DNA of 64,000 bases, taken from Roseateles sp. GTDB lineage: Bacteria > Pseudomonadota > Gammaproteobacteria > Burkholderiales > Burkholderiaceae_C. Shown in pieces: positions 55,046 to 62,487 of the stretch. Numbering within the stretch: position 1 is the stretch's first letter; every line of letters starts with the position of its first letter. The notes under the pieces are model-generated. The model did not search any database. It was not told where the DNA came from and saw only the letters and a program-made list of their open reading frames with translations. Where the stretch lies: positions 27,764 to 91,763 of the forward strand of contig JAEUPJ010000014.1 of NCBI GenBank assembly GCA_016790285.1, written 5' to 3'. The position numbers and the translations under genes were made by a program.

Positions 55046-55072
55046 CGTCTGGCTGTGCAGGCACCTGGCGCA

Positions 55073-55930
55073 TCACTTCTTCTTCACGTGGGATTCGAGC
55101 TCGCTGAACGACGGGCGGTCGCCCGAGAACAGCACCTTGCGGCCGAACTCGATGGCCACCTGCGGGGCGTAGCCCTGCATGCTGGCCAGCAGCGTGGTCT
55201 TGATGCACTGGAATTCCTTGCCGCCGTCCTCGACCTTCTGCTCCAGCAGGCCGGCCAGCGGCTCGGCGAAGCCATAGGCCAGCAGAATGCCGAGGAAGGT
55301 ACCGACGAGCGCCGAGCCGATCATGCCGCCCAGCACCGCCGGCGGCTGGCCCACCGAGCCCATGGTGTTCACCACGCCCAGCACCGCGGCCACGATGCCG
55401 AAGGCCGGCAGGCCGCCGGCCAGGCGCTGCAGCGCGGCCACGGCGGCGTGCTCTTCCTGGTGGTGGGTCTCGATCTCGCTGTCCATCAGCGACTCGATCT
55501 CGTGGGCGTTCAGGTTGCCCGACACCATCATGCGCAGGTAGTCGGTGATGAATTCGGTGACGTGGTGGTCGTTGCCGACCACGGGGTACTTCTGGAACAG
55601 CGGGCTGGAGTGCGGGTCCTCGACGTCCTTCTCGATGGACATCAGGCCCTCCTTGCGGGCCTTCTGCAGGATGTCGTACATGAGCGCGAGCAGCTCCATG
55701 TAGCGCGCCTTGCTGTATTTGCTGCCCTTGAAGCACAGGCCCAGGCCGGCGGCGGTCGCCTTGACGACCTTCATCTGGTTGTTGGCCAGGAAGGCGCCGA
55801 TGGCCGCGCCAAAGATGGTGATCATCTCGAAGGGCAAGGCGTGCAGGATCACGCCGATGTTCCCGCCGTGGGCGATGAACACGCCGAAGATGCAGGCCAT
55901 GGAGACGGCCCAGCCGATGATGACGAACAT
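55073..55930 (-). CDS. motA: Flagellar stator protein MotA
   Basis: A 285-residue inner-membrane stator subunit with four helices. The N-terminus (MFVIIGWAVSMACIFGVFIA) and the C-terminal pair (FGIVAAVLGVVNTMGSV, ALVGTFLGILLAYGFAEPLA) are typical of the proton-driven type. The cytosolic loop with charged residues that contact FliG lies between them. A strong sigma-28 promoter is just upstream. The MotA-MotB-CheY-CheZ order makes this a late-class motility operon. Confidence 0.97.
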   Translation of the reverse strand: MFVIIGWAVSMACIFGVFIAHGGNIGVILHALPFEMITIFGAAIGAFLANNQMKVVKATAAGLGLCFKGSKYSKARYMELLALMYDILQKARKEGLMSIEKDVEDPHSSPLFQKYPVVGNDHHVTEFITDYLRMMVSGNLNAHEIESLMDSEIETHHQEEHAAVAALQRLAGGLPAFGIVAAVLGVVNTMGSVGQPPAVLGGMIGSALVGTFLGILLAYGFAEPLAGLLEQKVEDGGKEFQCIKTTLLASMQGYAPQVAIEFGRKVLFSGDRPSFSELESHVKKK

Positions 55931-55958
55931 GCGCGGTCGAGTTGGAGGTGTTCAGGCG

Positions 55959-55985
55959 TTATCGGCCTGGTGCCGGGGGGCTTGA
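55959..55985 (-). promoter_or_regulatory. Sigma-28 promoter of motAB-cheYZ
   Basis: On the minus strand: TCAAGCCC, 11 bases, GCCGATAA. The -10 matches the FliA consensus at all eight positions. It stands 28 bp before the motA ATG, in the 89-bp gap after the methyltransferase gene, so motAB-cheYZ can be expressed separately from flhDC. Confidence 0.92.
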
Positions 55986-56019
55986 GAAAGTATGCCGCGC
56001 AAGCCCCGCCGGCAAGCGT

Positions 56020-56772
56020 TCATTTGGGCGGCTTTGACGCGGCTTTCTGCACAGGGCGGTAAACCCACACGGTCTTGCCCGCCGCCAGTTGCCAGCTCGC
56101 CACGGGCGCCACGTGCGGCACGGCGAAGTCCAGGCTGACAAGCCACGACTGCGGCGCCATCTCCGCGCAGGCCTTGTCCCAGACGCGCGGCATGGATTCA
56201 GGGCGCTGGAAGACATACACCAGCGCAAACGGCGCCCAGTCATCGGCCCAGAGGTCGCCCTGGCGCACGATCGCGCCGCGGGCGCGCCAGCGTGCCACCC
56301 ACGCCAGCGGCCGGCTCCACTCCACGCCCTCGACGCGGGCGGCCGGGTAGGTGCGCAGGAGTTCACGCAGGCCGTCGCCTACGCCACAGCCGGCGTCCAG
56401 CACGCGCGCACCGGCCGGCAAGCGCGCGACCTTGGCCAGCTCATCGAGCGCGCCGGCGGGAGTCGGGAAAAGAGGCGCCTCCGACCACGCGCGACGCGGG
56501 TACAGCCACCACAGCAGCGCCAGCGGCACGAGCCACAGCAGGCCGGACGCCCCACCCTGCCAGCCCAGGGCCAGCACCGAGGCGGGAAAGCCGCCCGCGA
56601 CGATCAGCCGACGCCAGCGCACCGGCTGCAGCCAGGCCAGCCCCGCGCCGACAGCCGCACCGCAGGCCAATGCCGGCCCGGGCGGCAGCCCCGCCGCCAG
56701 TGCACCGGCATAAAAGAACCAGGCCGCCAGCCAGCTCAGGAGCGCCGGCAGCGGCCAACGGGTGATCCACAT
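56020..56772 (-). CDS. Membrane-anchored class I SAM-dependent methyltransferase
   Basis: A 250-residue protein with three or four hydrophobic segments in the first 95 residues (LLSWLAAWFFYAGALAAGL, LIVAGGFPASVLAL, LLWLVPLALLWWLY), then a Rossmann methyltransferase core. SAM-binding motif I is ARVLDAGCGVGDGLREL and a second acidic position is VEGVEWS. Substrate unknown; a membrane-bound small molecule or lipid, or a protein, are all possible. The chosen ATG 56772 starts at the first membrane segment; a TTG nine codons upstream nearly abuts the flhC stop. It lies between flhC and motA. Confidence 0.82.
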   Translation of the reverse strand: MWITRWPLPALLSWLAAWFFYAGALAAGLPPGPALACGAAVGAGLAWLQPVRWRRLIVAGGFPASVLALGWQGGASGLLWLVPLALLWWLYPRRAWSEAPLFPTPAGALDELAKVARLPAGARVLDAGCGVGDGLRELLRTYPAARVEGVEWSRPLAWVARWRARGAIVRQGDLWADDWAPFALVYVFQRPESMPRVWDKACAEMAPQSWLVSLDFAVPHVAPVASWQLAAGKTVWVYRPVQKAASKPPK

Positions 56773-56802
56773 GGCGGCAGTGTCGCCGGCCTGCGGCAAG
56801 CC

Positions 56803-57339
56803 TCAGTGCATCTGGATGGAGCCTTGCGCGCGGCCCTTGCCGGCGCGTGCCGGCGGGTTGCACAGGCCGCACACGAAATGGCGGGCGATCTCGTGCGGGT
56901 GGGTGACGAACTGGCCGTTGCACTTGCAGCACTTGGTCAGCGTGAGCATGCCGTTGTCCACGAACTTCACCAGGCGCCAGGCGCGCGTCACCGACAGCAT
57001 CGCCTCCAGGCCCTGGGCCGTCGTCTGCTCCTGGTAGAGCTGGTAGGCCTTGATGACGGTGTCGATCTCGTCCATTTCCGCGGCCTTGTTCAGGTACTCG
57101 TGGATGTTCAGGAAGAGGCTGGCGTGGATGTTGGGCTGCCAGGTCATGAACCAGTCGGTCGAGAAGGGCAGCTGGCCCTTGGACGGCGACTTGCCACTCA
57201 CCTCCTTGTACAGGCGCAGCAGGCGCTCGTACGACAGATCCGTCTCGGATTCCAGCACCTGCAGGCGCGCACCGAGGTGGATGAGCTGCACGGCTCGTTC
57301 GATATGCTTGGCTTCGGTGAGGATGCTCTTGACGCGCAT
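56803..57339 (-). CDS. flhC: Flagellar master transcriptional activator subunit FlhC
   Basis: A 178-residue protein, partner of FlhD in the FlhD4C2 activator of early flagellar genes. Conserved segments include AKHIERAVQLIHLGARLQVL, QLPFSTDWFMTWQPNIHAS and ASLFLNIHEYL. The zinc site is the Cys cluster CCKC...CGLC near residues 137-160. It is separated from flhD by an unusual 157-bp spacer with strong hairpins. Confidence 0.96.
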   Translation of the reverse strand: MRVKSILTEAKHIERAVQLIHLGARLQVLESETDLSYERLLRLYKEVSGKSPSKGQLPFSTDWFMTWQPNIHASLFLNIHEYLNKAAEMDEIDTVIKAYQLYQEQTTAQGLEAMLSVTRAWRLVKFVDNGMLTLTKCCKCNGQFVTHPHEIARHFVCGLCNPPARAGKGRAQGSIQMH

Positions 57340-57446
57340 GGTGGGCTCTCTCGGTAAATGGTGTCTTCAACTGCGGGGCCGTGCCGGGCCGCTCCCAAGC
57401 GGCACCGCATCGGACGTTGGGGCGGGTCAACCCCGCGACAGTCCGA

Positions 57447-57483
57447 ACCCCCTCGGGGGGTGGCCTGGCGTACCCGCCAGGCC
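57447..57483 (-). promoter_or_regulatory. Tandem hairpins in the flhD-flhC spacer
   Basis: One hairpin is a perfect 9-bp stem with a 4-base loop (GGCCTGGCG 57462-57470, CGCCAGGCC 57475-57483). A second, AACCCCCTCGGGGGGT, is right next to it at 57446-57461. In the flhDC mRNA these would stack after the flhD stop (57497) and before flhC. They could limit read-through or protect the upstream message. There is no U-tract, so simple rho-independent termination is not indicated. Confidence 0.6.
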
Positions 57484-57496
57484 GGGGGTCAACAGT

Positions 57497-57817
57497 TCAG
57501 GCGTGCTCGTGGCGGCCAGCCATGAGGATGGAGGCGTGCAGTCGGTTCACGCTTTCGTTGGCGCCCGGCTTGCTGTGGTTGGTCAGCAGGCCCCACACCA
57601 GATCGTCGCTCATGCGGAAGGCGCACAGCAGCGTGTTGCCAGAGGCGATCTTCATGATCTGCGCCGGGCTCAGCGTGCCGATCAGCGTCGCGGTCTCTTC
57701 GCTGATGCCCAGGCGGTACAGCGCCTGCTCGCGGTCGGCGCGGATCAGGGTCTGGGCCAGCATCAGGTAAGACAGGTTGGCTTCACGGATCTCGGCGAGC
57801 ATTTGGTCGGCGTTCAT
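57497..57817 (-). CDS. flhD: Flagellar master transcriptional activator subunit FlhD
   Basis: A 106-residue protein. The N-terminal EIREANLSYLMLAQTLIRAD and RADREQALYRLGISEE segments are the FlhD signature; the following helix-turn-helix-like part is normal. A longer frame (44 extra codons) overlaps the leader and lacks similarity, so ATG 57817 is used. With flhC it forms the class 1 operon. No sigma-70 promoter in the upstream 150 bp is convincing, though the region is large enough to be heavily regulated. Confidence 0.94.
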   Translation of the reverse strand: MNADQMLAEIREANLSYLMLAQTLIRADREQALYRLGISEETATLIGTLSPAQIMKIASGNTLLCAFRMSDDLVWGLLTNHSKPGANESVNRLHASILMAGRHEHA

Positions 57818-57978
57818 GGCGGGCTTCCGTTTCAGAGTTGGGTGGGTGTTGCGGATCAGTGAAACGGATTGTGTTGACCGGCCTTCTTCTTCGATATCAG
57901 GCACTGTCGGTGCGCTGCGTCCCTCTGGCAGGAGGGGCTTGTCAGCCAAATTCCTACACGGGGGTCGGGCCAGAAGGA

Positions 57979-58013
57979 CGAAGCCCCGGCCGCTTGCGCA
58001 GGCCGGGGCTTCG
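57979..58013 (-). terminator. Strong hairpin terminator after the TPR protein gene
   Basis: A 13-bp perfect stem (CGAAGCCCCGGCC / GGCCGGGGCTTCG) with a 9-base loop, 22 bp after the stop of the minus-strand TPR gene. Downstream on that strand the sequence is only moderately T-rich (TCCTTCT). It separates that gene from the flhD promoter region. Confidence 0.75.
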
Positions 58014-58035
58014 AGGTGTGAACTCTGTCTCGGAA

Positions 58036-58503
58036 TCAGGCGTCGCGGGTGCGGCGCAGCCGCTCCAGCTCGATCATGGCCACCGGGATCAATTCGGGCG
58101 CCTCGGCTTGCAGGCTGTCGCGGCCGGCACCGGCCTGCAGCTCACTGAGCACGCCGATGGCGCGGTCCACATGACCCAGGCCGGACAGCGCAAAGGCCAG
58201 CGTGTACAGGCTCGGGCCGTGCAGCGATTGCGCCTGCAGCGCGCGCTGGGCATAACCCGCCGCATGCTCGAGCTTGCCGGCGGCCAGCAGCAGGGCGGCC
58301 ATGTCCGACAGCAGGTCGTGGCTCATCGGCTCACCCTGCAGCGCGTCGTACAGCACACCCAGCCCGCCACCGAGGTTGCCCTTGGAGGCTTCGGCGAAGG
58401 CGGCGTTGCGGGCGCGGGCCAACAGCATGGCCGGATCATTGGCCGGCACCGCGACGGGGCGGTGGGCGTTCTTGGTTCGGGCGGTTGCGGACGGTGCACG
58501 CAT
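58036..58503 (-). CDS. Conserved hypothetical protein with TPR-like helices
   Basis: A 155-residue soluble protein, not recognised as a named family. The middle shows two or three helix pairs with TPR-type spacing (LLARARNAAFAEASKGNLGG, LLLAAGKLEHAAGYAQRALQ, LYTLAFALSGLGHVDRAIGV). TPR proteins bind partner proteins. It lies between flhDC and the flagellin genes, divergent from fliC, so a flagellar function is plausible; the sequence does not show one. Confidence 0.6.
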   Translation of the reverse strand: MRAPSATARTKNAHRPVAVPANDPAMLLARARNAAFAEASKGNLGGGLGVLYDALQGEPMSHDLLSDMAALLLAAGKLEHAAGYAQRALQAQSLHGPSLYTLAFALSGLGHVDRAIGVLSELQAGAGRDSLQAEAPELIPVAMIELERLRRTRDA

Positions 58504-59165
58504 GACGGTGGCTCCATGGCCGGCGCAGGGGTTCGGCCGGTGTGGACTGGACTTTAGGCAGCGCCCCCTCCTCCAATCCGCTGAAAAGCCGGGTCAGGGC
58601 GCCTTTACTCGCCGGCTGTCCCGCCCGCCGCGCGCCGAAAACCAGTAGGAGACCGCCACACCACCTCGGCGGTCCCGCGCTTGTCCAGGCGGCCGCCGCT
58701 TCCACGGCCGGCCGCCCCGCTTGAAGAACTGGAGACCCGACCACCCCGAAGCCCGACCTCTCAGCCCCGGCGCCCTGCCCTCCCGGCACGGATCGCTCCC
58801 GCAGCCCTTTCCTGATGCGCTTTCCCGGCTGCGCGAATCGATCCAACGAACAAGGACCTGGCAGCGGCTCTGTTCAATAGATCACAGGCCTTGACAAAAG
58901 CAGCTCAAGAAACGTCTTGGGCTGTCCGATAGCCATTCCAACGGCGCTGGCAACAGCTCCGTGGTCCGGCTGGAAGGCCGAGGTGGTGTGACATTGCTCA
59001 CAGGCGGTGTCACGGGCTTCAACGGTTGACTGGCGTCGGGCGTCGCCGCGAGGGCGCGCCGTCACAGGTGCGCTTGAACGGACAGCACGGGTGCCTCACC
59101 CGGGCACTCGGGTCTTCGTCCGGCGTTTTTTGCCGGGACTCTTCAAGCTGAAAGGAAAGCGCATC
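58504..59165. other. 662-bp region upstream of the first flagellin gene
   Basis: No supportable gene: the open frames here have no start context and a shuffled composition. The left part presumably contains the promoter of the TPR gene. The right part contains the sigma-28 promoter at 58905-58931 and a leader of about 230 bases before fliC1. In the leader, GGAAAGC just before ATG 59166 is the ribosome site. Confidence 0.6.
58905..58931 (+). promoter_or_regulatory. Sigma-28 promoter of fliC1
   Basis: TCAAG (58905-58909), 16 bases, CCGATA (58926-58931). The spacing is one base longer than in the flgM, motA and fliD promoters, and the base before CCGATA is T, not G. It is the only good match upstream, and implies a 5' leader of about 225 bases. 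A TTGACA overlapping at 58891-58896 could allow basal sigma-70 use. Confidence 0.7.
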
Positions 59166-60029
59166 ATGGCCTCGGTCATCAATACCAATCTGCTGTCGCT
59201 CAACGCGCAGCGCAACACCTCCACGTCACAGGCGTCGCTCGCGGTCTCGCTGCAGCGCCTGTCCTCGGGTCTGCGCGTCAACTCCGCCAAGGACGACGCC
59301 GCCGGTCTGGCCATCTCCGAGCGCCTCAACGCTCAGGTGCGTGGCTCCAACGTGGCCATCCGCAACGCCAACGACGGCATTTCGCTGGCGCAGACGGCGG
59401 AAGGCGCGCTGGCCAAGGTGAACGACTCGCTGCAGCGCATGCGCGAGCTGGCGGTGCAGGCGCGCAACGCGACCAACACCAACGCCGACAAGGACTCGCT
59501 GGACAAGGAATTCGGCGAACTGTCCAAGGAAATCCAGCGCGTGCTGGGCGGCACGACCTTCAACGGCCGCGCCATCCTGGCTGCCGATTCGGGCACCCAG
59601 ACGTTCCAGGTCGGCGCCAACGTGACCTCCAACGACCGCATCGACGTCATCACGACGAACATGACCACGGCGGGCAGCATCACCACGGTCGCCGGCACGG
59701 ACAACGCGGGCACGGGCCGAGCTGTCATCGACAACACCGCCAACGGCACCACGATCGACGGCGTGATCGGCAACATCGACACGGCGATCAACACGGTCAG
59801 CTCCGAACGCGCCACGCTGGGTGCCTCGCAGAACCGCTTCGACCAGGTCATCAGCAACCTGCAGATCTCGGTGGAGAACCAGAGCGCTGCCAAGAGCCGC
59901 ATCACCGACGCCGATTTCGCCCAGGAAACGGCCAACCTGTCCCGCGCCAACATCCTCCAGCAAGCAGGCAACGCGATGATCGCCCAGGCGAACCAGATCC
60001 CATCGCAAGTCCTGTCCTTGCTTCGATGA
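59166..60029 (+). CDS. fliC: Flagellin, copy 1
   Basis: A 287-residue filament subunit. The N-terminal D0/D1 region (MASVINTNLLSLNAQRN, then QRLSSGLRVNSAKDDAAGLA) and the C-terminal SRITDADFAQETANLSRANI are the standard flagellin ends. The variable middle is very short (no D2/D3), giving a thin, smooth filament. Copy 2 is closely similar throughout, including the central NATNTNADKDSLDKEF. Transcribed from a sigma-28 promoter and ended by a clear terminator. An upstream in-frame start is ignored because flagellins begin MAxxINTN. Confidence 0.97.
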   Translation: MASVINTNLLSLNAQRNTSTSQASLAVSLQRLSSGLRVNSAKDDAAGLAISERLNAQVRGSNVAIRNANDGISLAQTAEGALAKVNDSLQRMRELAVQARNATNTNADKDSLDKEFGELSKEIQRVLGGTTFNGRAILAADSGTQTFQVGANVTSNDRIDVITTNMTTAGSITTVAGTDNAGTGRAVIDNTANGTTIDGVIGNIDTAINTVSSERATLGASQNRFDQVISNLQISVENQSAAKSRITDADFAQETANLSRANILQQAGNAMIAQANQIPSQVLSLLR

Positions 60030-60112
60030 CGCCGGGCCAGCACCGCTGGCCCTGAGTGAACTGTCCACCCCGAAGACAGAAGTCCTCACCCCACCAGCAC
60101 AAGCACCTTGAC

Positions 60113-60143
60113 ACGCCATCCCGCCGCCGCGGGTGGCGTTTTT
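60113..60143 (+). terminator. Rho-independent terminator of fliC1
   Basis: ACGCCATCCCGC pairs with GCGGGTGGCGT (one bulged T), loop CGCC, followed by TTTTT (60139-60143). It lies 84 bp after the fliC1 stop and isolates this copy from copy 2. Confidence 0.9.
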
Positions 60144-60164
60144 AGGAAGCAAGTGCAAAAGGAT

Positions 60165-60191
60165 TCAAGTCAATCCATCAGTCGACGATAA
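60165..60191 (+). promoter_or_regulatory. Sigma-28 promoter of fliC2
   Basis: TCAAGTCA, 11 bases, GACGATAA. Spacing is exact and the -10 differs from GCCGATAA at one base. The leader to ATG 60370 is about 170 bases, with potential hairpin CCACTC...GAGTGG near 60255-60300. The 340-bp gap between fliC1 and fliC2 otherwise holds only the fliC1 terminator. Confidence 0.85.
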
Positions 60192-60369
60192 CCAGTCCAA
60201 CGGGTTCGCGATTCATCGAGGACTACGTGGTCCGGTCAGCCGGTCCGGATGGCGCCACTCAGGGCGCACGGACAGGACGCGGACGTGGCCACCCCGAGTG
60301 GGGCGGCATGTTGCAACCGCTATTGACCGGCTTCGCACCGGACTTGTTCGTCAACGAAAGGATTGAGTC

Positions 60370-61236
60370 ATGCCTCAAGTCATCAACACCAACCTGGCCT
60401 CGCTGAACGCCCAGCGCAACACGGCCATGTCGCAGTCGTCCCTGGCCGTTTCCATGCAGCGCCTGTCTTCGGGCCTGCGGGTGAACTCGGCCAAGGACGA
60501 CGCGGCAGGTCTGGCCATCGCCGAGCGCATGAATGCGCAGGTTCGCGGCTCGCAAGTCGCCATCCGCAATGCCAACGACGGGATCTCGCTGTCGCAGACG
60601 GCTGAAGGCGCCCTGTCCAAGGTCGGCGACGCCCTGCAGCGCATGCGTGAACTCGCCGTGCAGGCGCGCAACGCGACCAACACCAACGCTGACAAGGACT
60701 CGCTCGACAAGGAATTCGGCGAGCTGGCCAAGGAAATCCAGCGCGTGCTGGGCGGCACCACCTTCAACGGCAAGGCCGTGCTGGCCGCTGATTCGGGCAC
60801 GCAGACCTTCCAGGTCGGCGCCAACACGACCGGCAACGACCGCATCGACATCGTCACGACCAACATGACGACCGACGCCACCGTCACCGTCGTGGCTGGC
60901 ACCGACAACACCGGTGCAGGCCGCGCCGTGATCGACAACACCGCCGTGGGCACCGCCATCGACACCGTCATCACCAACATCGACTCAGCCCTGGACAAGG
61001 TCAACGGCGAGCGCGCCACGCTCGGCGCCTCGCAGAACCGCTTCGACGCCGTGATTTCCAACCTCCAGGTGGCCGTCGAGAACCAGAGCGCTTCGCGCAG
61101 CCGCATCATGGACGCCGACTTCGCCCAGGAAACGGCGAACCTGAGCCGCGCCCAGATCCTGCAGCAGGCAGGCAACACGATGGTGGCCCAGGCGAACCAA
61201 CTGCCCCAGCAGGTCCTCGCGCTCCTGCGCGGCTGA
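60370..61236 (+). CDS. Flagellin, copy 2
   Basis: A 288-residue flagellin (MPQVINTNLASLNAQRN at the start, QILQQAGNTMVAQANQLPQQ near the end). Most of its length is identical or nearly so to copy 1, with only the short central segment differing. It has its own sigma-28 promoter. It is followed by a dispersed intergenic repeat instead of a simple terminator. Copies 1 and 2 look like a recent tandem duplication or are kept alike by gene conversion. Confidence 0.97.
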   Translation: MPQVINTNLASLNAQRNTAMSQSSLAVSMQRLSSGLRVNSAKDDAAGLAIAERMNAQVRGSQVAIRNANDGISLSQTAEGALSKVGDALQRMRELAVQARNATNTNADKDSLDKEFGELAKEIQRVLGGTTFNGKAVLAADSGTQTFQVGANTTGNDRIDIVTTNMTTDATVTVVAGTDNTGAGRAVIDNTAVGTAIDTVITNIDSALDKVNGERATLGASQNRFDAVISNLQVAVENQSASRSRIMDADFAQETANLSRAQILQQAGNTMVAQANQLPQQVLALLRG

Positions 61237-61243
61237 TTGACCA

Positions 61244-61320
61244 CCCCGTACCGGCTTCGCCGGCCCCCGCAAGGGGGCGCCGCTGGCGGACTGGCAAAGC
61301 CAGTTCCGCGGCGGCCGCTG
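61244..61320. repeat. GGCAAAGCC-type intergenic repeat, copy C (fliC2-fliC3)
   Basis: Contains, in order, ACCGGCTTCGCCGG, CCCCCGCAAGGGGGCG, CTGGCAAAGCCAGTTCC and CGCGGCGGCCGCTG, each a small palindrome. The first two elements match copy A (23771), the last two match copy B (54941). It starts 7 bp after the fliC2 stop and may serve as its transcription end. Confidence 0.75.
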
Positions 61321-61362
61321 GGTAAATCCCAGCGCGGGTAGCCGGCATCGGATTGGCCGTGG

Positions 61363-61377
61363 TTTGCCCTGTTGATC
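61363..61377 (+). promoter_or_regulatory. 15-mer shared with the flgB upstream region
   Basis: TTTGCCCTGTTGATC, identical to 18446-18460, lies 91 bp before fliC3. No good sigma-28 promoter is present in the fliC2-fliC3 gap; the nearest is TAAATCCC with GCCGGCAT at a wrong spacing. An inverted repeat ATTCGGTC (61408-61415) / GACCGAAT (61448-61455) lies between the 15-mer and the start. The role is unknown. Confidence 0.4.
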
Positions 61378-61468
61378 GGGCTTTTGGCCGCCGCGCCCCT
61401 CCTCAGAATTCGGTCCATCGAGTCTCGGCAATTGATGCCGGCTCGGCGACCGAATCCAGGAGTGCGCG

Positions 61469-62347
61469 ATGCCACAAACCATCAACACCAACATCAACTC
61501 GCTGAACGCTCAGCGCAATCTGAACGCCTCGCAGAGTTCTCTCGCGGTGTCGATGCAGCGCCTGTCGTCCGGCTTGCGGGTGAATTCCGCCAAGGACGAC
61601 GCGGCGGGCCTGGCCATCGCCGAGCGCATGAACACTCAGGTGCGCGGCATGAACGTCGCCATCCGCAACGCCAACGACGGCATTTCGCTGGCGCAGACGG
61701 CGGAAGGGGCGCTGGGCAAGATCGGCGACAACCTGCAGCGCATGCGGGAACTCACCGTCCAGGCCCGCAACGCCACCAACAGCAACTCCGACAAGGACTC
61801 GCTGAACAAGGAATTCGAGCAGCTCGGCTCGGAGATCTGGCGGATCATCAACGCCACGACCTTCAACAGCAAGCCGATCCTGGCCGACACCGCCGGCGTG
61901 GCCGCGGGCACGGGCCAGACGTTTCAGATCGGTGCCAACACCACCGCCAACGACTCCATCACGGTGGCCGCGCTGGACCTGACGGCCGACGCGACCGTCA
62001 CCGCGCTGCTCGGCACCGGTGCAGCGCCGTTCCCGGCACTGATTGACAACACCGCCGACTTCACCGCCCTGGGCGTCGTCATCGACAACATCGACACGGC
62101 GCTCAACACGGTCAACAACACCCGGGCGACCTACGGCGCCATCCAGTCGCGCTTCGACGCCGTCATCTCCAACCTGCAGGTGGCCGTGGAGAACCAGACC
62201 TCGGCCCGAAGCCGCATCATGGATGCCGACTTCGCCCAGGAAACGGCGAACATGAGCCGGGCACAGATCCTGCAGCAAGCCGGCAACGCGATGGTCGCCC
62301 AGGCCAACCAGCTGCCGCAGCAGGTGCTGTCGCTGCTCAAGGGCTGA
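61469..62347 (+). CDS. Flagellin, copy 3 (divergent)
   Basis: A 292-residue flagellin with conserved ends (MPQTINTNINSLNAQRN; IMDADFAQETANMSRAQIL). The middle differs clearly from copies 1 and 2: GSEIWRIINATTFNSKPILA replaces the KEIQRVLGGTTFNG type, and four extra residues are present. It lacks an evident sigma-28 promoter and instead has an upstream 15-mer in common with flgB, so its timing may differ. A strong terminator follows. Confidence 0.96.
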   Translation: MPQTINTNINSLNAQRNLNASQSSLAVSMQRLSSGLRVNSAKDDAAGLAIAERMNTQVRGMNVAIRNANDGISLAQTAEGALGKIGDNLQRMRELTVQARNATNSNSDKDSLNKEFEQLGSEIWRIINATTFNSKPILADTAGVAAGTGQTFQIGANTTANDSITVAALDLTADATVTALLGTGAAPFPALIDNTADFTALGVVIDNIDTALNTVNNTRATYGAIQSRFDAVISNLQVAVENQTSARSRIMDADFAQETANMSRAQILQQAGNAMVAQANQLPQQVLSLLKG

Positions 62348-62370
62348 TCGACGCATCGACGCCGACGACG

Positions 62371-62404
62371 CGCCGGAAGTGACCCGCTCACTTCCGGCGT
62401 TCTT
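62371..62404 (+). terminator. Rho-independent terminator of fliC3
   Basis: A perfect 12-bp stem CGCCGGAAGTGA / TCACTTCCGGCG with loop CCCGC, followed by TTCTTC. It is 23 bp after the fliC3 stop. Confidence 0.9.
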
Positions 62405-62431
62405 CATTCCGGCTCCCCCGCCACCGCGCGT

Positions 62432-62458
62432 TCAAGTCCGCCGGCGAACGGCCGATAG
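62432..62458 (+). promoter_or_regulatory. Sigma-28 promoter of fliD
   Basis: TCAAGTCC, 11 bases, GCCGATAG. The -10 matches the consensus at seven of eight positions and the spacing is exact. It ends 29 bp before the fliD ATG. Confidence 0.9.
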
Positions 62459-62487
62459 ACCGATGTAGAACGCGGAGCATCCTCGAC

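Noticed and set aside
61321-61347. TAAATCCC ... GCCGGCAT as a sigma-28 promoter for fliC3
   Set aside because: The -10 half fails at most discriminating positions and the spacing is off by one or two bases.
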